DNA of 7,372 nucleotides. Source: Bacillota bacterium. Its GTDB lineage: Bacteria > Bacillota > Clostridia > Lachnospirales > Lachnospiraceae. Made by a program: the position numbers and the translations under genes. Numbering within the stretch: the first letter of the stretch is position 1; every line of letters starts with the position of its first letter. The notes under the pieces are model-generated. The model was not told where the DNA came from and searched no databases. It saw only the letters and a program-made list of their open reading frames with translations. The DNA lies in the NCBI GenBank assembly GCA_023398855.1, contig JAEWRS010000546.1:1-7372 (forward strand), given 5' to 3'. Below, piece after piece: positions 1 through 4,472 of this stretch.

Positions 1-380
1 TAGTAAATACAGACCGGAACCTCCTCTATGAGCGAATAGACCGGCGCGTGGATTTAATGGTTGAACAGGGGCTTGTGGAAGAAGTAATGCACTTGAAAGA
101 CATGGGTTTATCCAGGGATATGGTTTCCATGCAGGGCCTCGGGTATAAGGAGATTCTGGATTATTTACAGGGAATGTACACACTGGAAGAAGCCATTTAT
201 GTGCTGAAGCGGGATACCAGGCATTTTGCAAAGCGCCAGATCACTTGGTTTAAGCGGGAACGGGATGTAAGATGGCTGAATCTTCCTGATTTTAACCATG
301 ATCTGAATCAGGTATTGTCAAAGATATTACAGGACACAAATGAGATATACGGATTGGAGAATAATAAATCATGGAATTGA
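1..380 (+). CDS. miaA: tRNA dimethylallyltransferase MiaA, C-terminal part (5' truncated by window)
   Basis: This is the last ~125 residues of MiaA, which transfers a dimethylallyl group from DMAPP to N6 of A37 in tRNAs reading UNN codons. The open frame enters from the left edge (first full codon at position 3), so the GTG at 48 is an internal valine and not a start. Family signatures visible: RNLLYERIDRRVDLM near the left edge followed by GLVEEV, then GLGYKEI, and the strongly conserved DTRHFAKRQITWFKRE block near the C-terminus, part of the tRNA-binding region. The P-loop and catalytic N-terminal half lie outside the window; the family is usually about 310 residues. The stop TGA at 378-380 lies inside the next gene, whose ATG is at 371, so the two are probably co-transcribed and translationally coupled. 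Identification is secure from the C-terminal motifs. Confidence 0.95.
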   Translation, partial: VNTDRNLLYERIDRRVDLMVEQGLVEEVMHLKDMGLSRDMVSMQGLGYKEILDYLQGMYTLEEAIYVLKRDTRHFAKRQITWFKRERDVRWLNLPDFNHDLNQVLSKILQDTNEIYGLENNKSWN

Positions 381-1651
381 AAGCAATGTATGAAAGCCTG
401 GGAATCAGCAGTCAGGTGTTGAATTTGGGAAATGAAATCGAAGAAGCCTTAAAAGACCGGTTTAAGGAGATTGATGATACGGCCGAATACAATCAGATGA
501 AGGTTATTAAATCCATGCAGGAAAACCGTGTCAGTGACATCCATTTTGCAGCAACCACTGGCTATGGTTATAATGATCTGGGCCGTGACACATTAGAAGC
601 AGTTTATTCCAGTGTATTTCACACAGAAAGTGCGCTGGTGAGGCCAAACCTTATCAGTGGAACTCATGCCCTGACCGTAGCCCTTTCCGGTAATCTCCGC
701 CCTGGCGATGAACTTCTTTCACCGGTTGGAAAGCCCTATGATACCCTGGAGGAAGTGATCGGAATCAGGGACAGTGTGGGATCATTAAAAGAATATGGAG
801 TAGTATACCGGCAGGTGGATCTTCTTGCCAATGGGACCTTTGACTATGATGCCATAGAAAAAGCGGTGAATGAGAAGACAAAATTGGTCACTATCCAACG
901 TTCCAAAGGCTATGATACCCGTCCTACCTTTTCCGTTTCCCAAATTGGGGAGTTGATAGCCTTCATTAAGAAGCTGAAGCCAAATGTCATCTGTATGGTT
1001 GATAACTGTTACGGGGAATTTGTTGAAAGAATCGAGCCTTCCGATGTGGGGGCTGACATGGTGGTAGGTTCTCTTATAAAAAATCCAGGCGGAGGGATTG
1101 CCCCTATCGGCGGTTATATTGCAGGGAAAGCTGATTGCGTTGACCGGGCTTCCTACCGGCTTACAGCCCCTGGTCTTGGAAAGGAGGTAGGAGCTACCTT
1201 GGGCCTTAACCAGTCCTTTTTTCAGGGATTATTCCTGGCACCTACCGTGGTCGCAGGTGCTTTAAAAGGTGCAGTATTTGCTGCCAACATCTATGAAAAG
1301 CTGGGATTTTCCGTTGTTCCTGACGGTACACAGTCCCGTCATGACATTATACAGGCTGTAACCTTCGGAAAACCGGAAGGAGTCATTGCCTTTTGCCAGG
1401 GAATCCAGGCGGCCGCCCCTGTTGACAGCTTTGTTACACCAGAAGCCTGGGATATGCCCGGTTATGATGCTCCTGTCATCATGGCTGCAGGTGCTTTTGT
1501 ACAAGGCTCATCCATTGAATTGAGTGCGGACGGTCCAATTAAACCGCCTTACGCTGTTTATTTTCAGGGAGGCCTCACCTGGTATCACGCAAAATTGGGA
1601 ATATTGATGTCAGTACAAAAGCTTCTTGATGCAGGACTGATCCAGATATAA
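371..1651 (+). CDS. Methionine gamma-lyase / aluminium resistance family PLP-dependent protein (YnbB-like)
   Basis: A 426-residue fold-type I PLP enzyme of the family annotated as methionine gamma-lyase family or aluminium resistance protein (Bacillus YnbB-like). Visible landmarks: RPNLISGTHA (91-100), which should hold the cofactor phosphate; SPVGKPYDTLEEVIG (117-131); MVDNCYGEFVE (209-219), with D211 likely pairing with the PLP pyridine nitrogen; and GSLIKNPGGGIAPIGGYIAG (233-252), with K237 the probable Schiff-base lysine. The length is normal for the family. The start ATG at 371 has GGAGA at 356-360, and the gene overlaps the miaA end by 10 bp. In Bacillus, ynbB also lies downstream of miaA, which supports the assignment. 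The physiological substrate is not established by sequence; C-S lyase activity on methionine or a related amino acid is a family-level inference, and the aluminium-resistance name is historical. Confidence 0.9.
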   Translation: MELKAMYESLGISSQVLNLGNEIEEALKDRFKEIDDTAEYNQMKVIKSMQENRVSDIHFAATTGYGYNDLGRDTLEAVYSSVFHTESALVRPNLISGTHALTVALSGNLRPGDELLSPVGKPYDTLEEVIGIRDSVGSLKEYGVVYRQVDLLANGTFDYDAIEKAVNEKTKLVTIQRSKGYDTRPTFSVSQIGELIAFIKKLKPNVICMVDNCYGEFVERIEPSDVGADMVVGSLIKNPGGGIAPIGGYIAGKADCVDRASYRLTAPGLGKEVGATLGLNQSFFQGLFLAPTVVAGALKGAVFAANIYEKLGFSVVPDGTQSRHDIIQAVTFGKPEGVIAFCQGIQAAAPVDSFVTPEAWDMPGYDAPVIMAAGAFVQGSSIELSADGPIKPPYAVYFQGGLTWYHAKLGILMSVQKLLDAGLIQI

Positions 1652-1673
1652 AATTATTTTTGTTTCTTTTCAT

Positions 1674-1699
1674 ACAGGACAAATACCGTGTCTTGTTTT
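1674..1699 (+). terminator. Possible weak intrinsic terminator after the miaA/lyase unit
   Basis: ACAGGACA (1674-1681) can pair with TGTCTTGT (1689-1696), giving eight pairs including one G-U, around a 7-nt loop, followed by TTTG. It lies 22 bp after the lyase stop codon. The stem is only moderately GC-rich and the T tract is short, so it may be inefficient or fortuitous. Its placement before a candidate promoter makes a transcription-unit boundary here plausible. Confidence 0.3.
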
Positions 1700-1735
1700 G
1701 AGGCCTGGTCCCTGGAATCAAATTGCAAAAAACGG

Positions 1736-1764
1736 TATACACAACTGGAAAACTATGTTAGAAT
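1736..1764 (+). promoter_or_regulatory. Candidate sigma-A promoter with extended -10 for the DUF4321 gene
   Basis: An extended -10 element TGtTAGAAT (1756-1764; hexamer TAGAAT at 1759-1764, 5/6 to consensus) is preceded at a 17-bp spacing by TATACA (1736-1741, 4/6 to TTGACA). The TG dinucleotide compensates for the weak -35. It ends 54 bp before the ATG of the next gene, within the only sizeable gap in this part of the window (1652-1818). A short dyad, GACAA-TT-TTGTC, lies at 1780-1791, close to the expected transcription start. Confidence 0.5.
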
Positions 1765-1818
1765 AATTTGATAGGTATGGACAATTTTGTCAGAAAACCA
1801 AAAGGGGTAACATAGCAG

Positions 1819-2070
1819 ATGAAATACAAAAACTGCTGGGTACTGCTTCTCCTTATGTTGGCTGGCGTGGTTTTGGGAGGCTTTATCGGAGATCTGGCCC
1901 AGGGAATCCCATGGCTGTCCTGGCTGAACGCGGGACAAGCATTTGGATTTAATACTCCTTTGGTAATCAATTTCGGAATACTGGTAATCACCTTTGGCAT
2001 CAATATAAAAATCACCATGGCTGGCATCCTTGGAGTGGCGGCGGCCCTCATTACGTATCGGTTAATTTGA
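1819..2070 (+). CDS. DUF4321 family small membrane protein
   Basis: An 83-residue hydrophobic protein matching the pattern of the DUF4321 family, whose function is unknown. Hydrophobic segments are visible at about residues 6-24 (rich in L, V and G, ending GGFIGDL) and about 46-80 (PLVINFGILVITFG, then a second run ITMAGILGVAAALITY); the middle is the conserved-looking PWLSWLNAGQAFGFNTPLV. Two or three transmembrane helices are likely, with a short positively charged N-terminus (MKYK). The ATG at 1819 is preceded by AAAGGGG at 1801-1807. In Clostridia, DUF4321 genes are often found just upstream of the radC-mre cluster, as here, so a link to envelope growth is possible but is only guilt by association. 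Confidence 0.85.
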   Translation: MKYKNCWVLLLLMLAGVVLGGFIGDLAQGIPWLSWLNAGQAFGFNTPLVINFGILVITFGINIKITMAGILGVAAALITYRLI

Positions 2071-2103
2071 GCCTCAGCGTTCATAAGCAAAAAGCATAGT
2101 GGA

Positions 2104-2132
2104 TTGGAAATATCCGCTTTGTCCTTTATATG
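2104..2132 (+). promoter_or_regulatory. Weak candidate promoter for the radC-mreCD-PBP2 unit
   Basis: TTGGAA (2104-2109, 4/6 to TTGACA), a 17-bp spacer and TATATG (2127-2132, 4/6 to TATAAT) lie in the 103-bp gap between the DUF4321 gene and radC. No terminator-like hairpin is seen after the DUF4321 stop, so radC could also be read from the upstream promoter. The -10 overlaps a direct repeat, TGTCCTTT at 2120-2127 and 2131-2138. Confidence 0.3.
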
Positions 2133-2164
2133 TCCTTTCTAAACGTGCCTGGAGAGTAACTGTC

Positions 2165-2170
2165 AGGAGG
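2165..2170 (+). promoter_or_regulatory. Shine-Dalgarno deciding the radC start
   Basis: A perfect AGGAGG lies 3 nt before the ATG at 2174. The same frame is open back to a GTG at 2099, but that upstream stretch has no ribosome binding site and overlaps the candidate promoter. The ATG at 2174 also gives a protein starting like other RadC proteins (a short basic lead, then DIPMDERPYEK). Confidence 0.75.
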
Positions 2171-2173
2171 CAT

Positions 2174-2869
2174 ATGAAACGAATAACCATGAAAGACATC
2201 CCTATGGATGAAAGGCCCTATGAAAAGTGTTTGAAAAAAGGGCCGGAAGGCTTAAGCGACGCGGAGCTTTTATCTATAATTATCCGCACAGGTTCCACGG
2301 AGAGCAATTCCCTGGCTCTTGCACAGAAGATACTAGCCTTAAATTATCCCAAAGAGGGTATTTTAGGGCTTTTGCATCTTTCCATGCAGGAACTTATGTC
2401 AGTTAAGGGAATCGGTACTGTCAAAGGTGCCCAGCTTTTATGTGTTGGAGAGCTTTCTAAGAGGATCTGGAAAAGAACTGCTCATTCTCATTGGACATCA
2501 TTTTCCAGTCCCATTGATATTGTAAATTACTTTGTGGAAGACATGCGCCATAAAGAACAGGAGATCGTTTCTATTGCCCTCCTGAATACAAAAGGAGCCC
2601 TCATAAGGGACATTATGATCTCTCAGGGGACGGTGAATGCTTCCGCGGTTTCTCCCAGAGAGATTTTCATTGAGGCTATGAAATATCATGCAGTAAGTCT
2701 GGTTATGGTCCATAATCATCCAAGCGGAGATCCGTCTCCCAGCAAAGAAGACTTAAATTTCACCCGCAGAGTAAAGGAAGCGGGCGATCTGGTTGGTATC
2801 CGGCTGTTGGACCACATTATCATAGGAGATAACTCCTATATCAGTTTAAAGGAACGGGGAATTTTATAG
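2174..2869 (+). CDS. radC: RadC family JAB/MPN-domain protein (UPF0758)
   Basis: A 231-residue RadC-family protein of normal length. The N-terminal part contains PYEKCLKKGPEGLSDAELLSIIIRTG (about 15-40) and a helix-hairpin-helix-like VKGIGTVKGAQLL (about 77-89). The C-terminal JAB1/MPN domain carries the metal-binding motif H-x-H-x7-S-x2-D in HNHPSGDPSPSKED, with H180, H182, S190 and D193 numbered from the ATG at 2174; E130 in HKEQEIVSIALLN is a candidate for the acidic partner. The original link to DNA repair in E. coli was later withdrawn, so the cellular role is unclear; a metal-dependent hydrolase is suggested by the intact JAMM motif. The stop TAG (2867-2869) abuts the mreC ATG with no gap, so the two are certainly arranged for co-transcription. 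In many bacteria radC sits next to the mre genes. Confidence 0.95.
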   Translation: MKRITMKDIPMDERPYEKCLKKGPEGLSDAELLSIIIRTGSTESNSLALAQKILALNYPKEGILGLLHLSMQELMSVKGIGTVKGAQLLCVGELSKRIWKRTAHSHWTSFSSPIDIVNYFVEDMRHKEQEIVSIALLNTKGALIRDIMISQGTVNASAVSPREIFIEAMKYHAVSLVMVHNHPSGDPSPSKEDLNFTRRVKEAGDLVGIRLLDHIIIGDNSYISLKERGIL

Positions 2870-3781
2870 ATGGAATCAAAGCGCAGCAAATATGTTCTTA
2901 TTGCTTTAACGGTATTTTGTGTCCTGTTGATTGGGCTGACTTCCATTCGTGATGAATGGCTGACGCCCCTTCGGACCGGGGTGGGATATGTCCTGATTCC
3001 GGTGCAATCGGGAGTCAATGCGGTTGGCTCGGCCATTTATGATGAAATTATTGATTATACTAAGCTTCATAATGCGATGAAAGAAAACAAAGAGATGAAG
3101 GAAATTATCACCCAGTTGACTGAGGAAAATACCAGGCTTCAGTCTGAGGAGTTTGAATTAAGGCGGCTTCGTCAGCTTTACAGTCTGGATCAGGAGTACA
3201 GCCAGTATAATAAGGGGGGCGCCAGGGTCATTGCTAACGATTCCAGCAACTGGTTTCAGGTGTTCCGCATTGATAAAGGCTCAAAAGACGGAATTTCCCC
3301 TGATATGAATGTTATGGCTGGGGGAGGCCTGGTTGGCTTAGTCACTGATGTAGGAGCTAATTATGCCACTGTCCGATCCATCATTGATGATTCCAGCCGT
3401 GTCAGCGGCATGGCTATGCAGTCGGGAAACAGTTGTATCGTTGCCGGTGACTTAACCCTTTTTAAAGAAGGACGGCTGAGAATTACCAATGTGTTAAAGG
3501 AAAGCGATTTAAAAGACGGAGATAAGATCGTAACTTCCAACATCAGTTCAGTATTCATGCCCGGAATTCTGGTTGGATATGCTTCTGAGATTACCAATGA
3601 CACCAACAACGTTACCAAATCAGGATATTTGATACCTGCAGCAAAGTTTGACAGCCTGCAGGAGGTTATAGTAATAACGGAACTGAAATCCGACATGATG
3701 AAGGAGGATGCGGCGGCCTCTCCGGAGGAAACACTTCCTGCAGCTACAACTTCCTCTGAAGCAGAAACAACAGAACAATAA
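2870..3781 (+). CDS. mreC: Rod shape-determining protein MreC
   Basis: A 303-residue MreC, the bitopic scaffold of the elongasome that contacts PBP2 and MreD outside the membrane. Seen in sequence: a basic N-terminus (MESKRSK), one membrane segment at about 8-24, an LTPLRTGVGYVLIPVQ stretch typical of MreC at 31-46, a charged, Glu/Lys-rich coiled coil at about 62-105, then the beta-rich periplasm-side domain with VIANDSSNWFQVFRIDKGSKDGI (120-142), MNVMAGGGLVGLVTDVG (146-162) and GDKIVTSNISSVFMPGILVG (217-236). The last ~28 residues are an acidic Ala/Thr/Ser/Glu-rich tail that is probably disordered. The ATG directly follows the radC stop, with GGGGA at 2856-2860 as ribosome binding site. The TAA stop (3779-3781) is followed in frame by TGA TGA, and overlaps an ATG (TAATG) that opens the repeat array downstream. 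Confidence 0.95.
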   Translation: MESKRSKYVLIALTVFCVLLIGLTSIRDEWLTPLRTGVGYVLIPVQSGVNAVGSAIYDEIIDYTKLHNAMKENKEMKEIITQLTEENTRLQSEEFELRRLRQLYSLDQEYSQYNKGGARVIANDSSNWFQVFRIDKGSKDGISPDMNVMAGGGLVGLVTDVGANYATVRSIIDDSSRVSGMAMQSGNSCIVAGDLTLFKEGRLRITNVLKESDLKDGDKIVTSNISSVFMPGILVGYASEITNDTNNVTKSGYLIPAAKFDSLQEVIVITELKSDMMKEDAAASPEETLPAATTSSEAETTEQ

Positions 3782-3783
3782 TG

Positions 3784-3939
3784 ATGAAACACCCTTCGGG
3801 TATACCTTTATGTCCAAATAGCATGGACAATCATAATGAAACACCCTTCAGGTATACCTTTATGTCCAAATAACATGGACAATCATAATGAAACACCCTG
3901 CGGGTATACCTTTATGTCCAAATAACATGGACAATCATA
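3784..3939 (+). repeat. Three tandem 52-bp repeats in the mreC-mreD gap
   Basis: Three head-to-tail copies start at 3784, 3836 and 3888, each exactly 52 bp, followed by six bases of a fourth (ATGAAA, 3940-3945) that run into the mreD ribosome binding site. The copies differ only at unit positions 13 (T/T/G), 15 (G/A/G) and 38 (G/A/A), so any pair differs at two sites. Each unit begins ATGAAACACCC, has a palindrome GGTATACC at unit 16-23, and a perfect inverted repeat TGTCCA-N7-TGGACA at unit 28-46. There are no variable spacers, so it is not a CRISPR array. No copy of the unit occurs elsewhere in the window. Because 52 is not a multiple of three, no frame stays open across the array. It is probably a slippage-generated or mobile intergenic repeat; any regulatory role is inference. 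Confidence 0.95.
3811..3829. promoter_or_regulatory. Inverted repeat in repeat copy 1 (possible RNA hairpin or operator)
   Basis: TGTCCA and TGGACA are perfect 6-bp arms around a 7-bp centre. The same dyad recurs at 3863-3881 and 3915-3933. The arms are identical in all three copies; the centre has one change (G to A at unit position 38). No T tract follows, so it is not an intrinsic terminator. It could form an mRNA hairpin or bind a dimeric protein. Confidence 0.45.
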
Positions 3940-3942
3940 ATG

Positions 3943-3949
3943 AAAGGAG
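3943..3949 (+). promoter_or_regulatory. Shine-Dalgarno for mreD
   Basis: AAAGGAG is 4 nt before the ATG at 3954 and begins inside the partial fourth repeat copy. It favours 3954 over the in-frame ATG at 3888, which lies at the first base of repeat copy 3 and has no ribosome binding site. Confidence 0.8.
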
Positions 3950-3953
3950 CGAT

Positions 3954-4472
3954 ATGAGACGGATATTTTTTAATGTGCTGATGATTATTATGGCATTTAC
4001 CATTCAAAACTGCCTTTTTCCGTTGCTGCCGTTTTTATCAGCTTCACCAAACCTGCTCCTGATCCTCACATTTTCCTTTGGTTTTATGCATGGAAAAGAG
4101 GCTGGGATGTATTACGGGCTTTTAGCCGGGCTTCTCATGGATTTGTTTTACAGCGGACCTTTTGGCTTTTACACCCTGATATTCATCTATGTTGGTTATG
4201 TCAATGGAATCTGCACAAAATACTATTATGAAGATTACGTTACATTGCCTTTAATTCTGAGCGTACTAAATGAATTGGCTTACAATCTGTATATTTATGT
4301 TTTCCGGTTCCTGATCCGCCAGAAGATTCGAGTGGGATATTATTTCATTAATCTGATACTTCCTGAAATCATTTTTACTGTTGTTACAACTCTGCTTCTT
4401 TATCGGGTATTCCTGATTTTGAACCGTCACTTGGAAGAAATGGGAAAAAGAGGTGATTCGGCTATTGTTTAG
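3954..4472 (+). CDS. mreD: Rod shape-determining protein MreD
   Basis: A 172-residue multi-spanning membrane protein, the MreD component of the elongasome that works with MreC and the PBP2/RodA synthase. Hydrophobic stretches are visible at about 4-28, 33-47, 51-67, 71-88, 97-118 and 130-156. The conserved MreD-like block SPNLLLILTFSFGF, GKEAGMYYGLLAGLLMDLFYSGPFG and the following TLIFIYVGYVNG cover 31-85. Length is typical for the family. The frame extends upstream to an ATG at 3888, but that would add 22 residues encoded by repeat DNA, so 3954 with its AAAGGAG is preferred. The 3' end overlaps the PBP2 frame by 20 bp. The gap to mreC is filled by the 52-bp repeat array, which could affect how much MreD is made relative to MreC. 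Confidence 0.93.
   Translation: MRRIFFNVLMIIMAFTIQNCLFPLLPFLSASPNLLLILTFSFGFMHGKEAGMYYGLLAGLLMDLFYSGPFGFYTLIFIYVGYVNGICTKYYYEDYVTLPLILSVLNELAYNLYIYVFRFLIRQKIRVGYYFINLILPEIIFTVVTTLLLYRVFLILNRHLEEMGKRGDSAIV
4448..4457 (+). promoter_or_regulatory. Shine-Dalgarno-like AAGAGGTGAT at the PBP2 start
   Basis: AAGAGGTGAT lies within the mreD 3' end. It contains the GTG (4453) that begins the longest PBP2 frame, and it is identical to the sequence immediately before the ATG of the gene after PBP2 (7337-7346). If it is the ribosome binding site here too, the real PBP2 start would be the in-frame TTG at 4465, seven bases after it, rather than GTG 4453. Only GGGA at 4442-4445 would serve the GTG. Confidence 0.45.

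Noticed and set aside
1758..2090. 110-residue minus-strand open frame opposite the DUF4321 gene
   Set aside because: The plus-strand frame is a recognisable membrane protein family with a ribosome binding site; the minus-strand frame covers the promoter and has no family resemblance.
2099..2173. RadC start at GTG 2099
   Set aside because: There is no Shine-Dalgarno, the extra 25 residues do not look like RadC, and a perfect AGGAGG precedes ATG 2174.
3361..3792. 143-residue open frame on the minus strand opposite mreC
   Set aside because: It lies wholly antisense to the clearly coding MreC 3' half and has no recognisable domain; it is explained by codon bias of mreC.
3784..3939. CRISPR array
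   Set aside because: The copies are directly adjacent with no unique spacers, the unit is longer than usual CRISPR repeats, and there are no cas genes in the window.
3888..3953. N-terminal extension of MreD from the ATG at 3888
   Set aside because: The 22 extra residues would be encoded by the third 52-bp repeat, there is no ribosome binding site before it, and AAAGGAG sits correctly before ATG 3954.
3876..3956. Promoter within the repeats using TGGACA (5/6 to -35) or CATAAT (5/6 to -10)
   Set aside because: No pair of these boxes falls at a 16-18 bp spacing: TGGACA has no -10 at the right distance, and CATAAT lacks a fitting -35.
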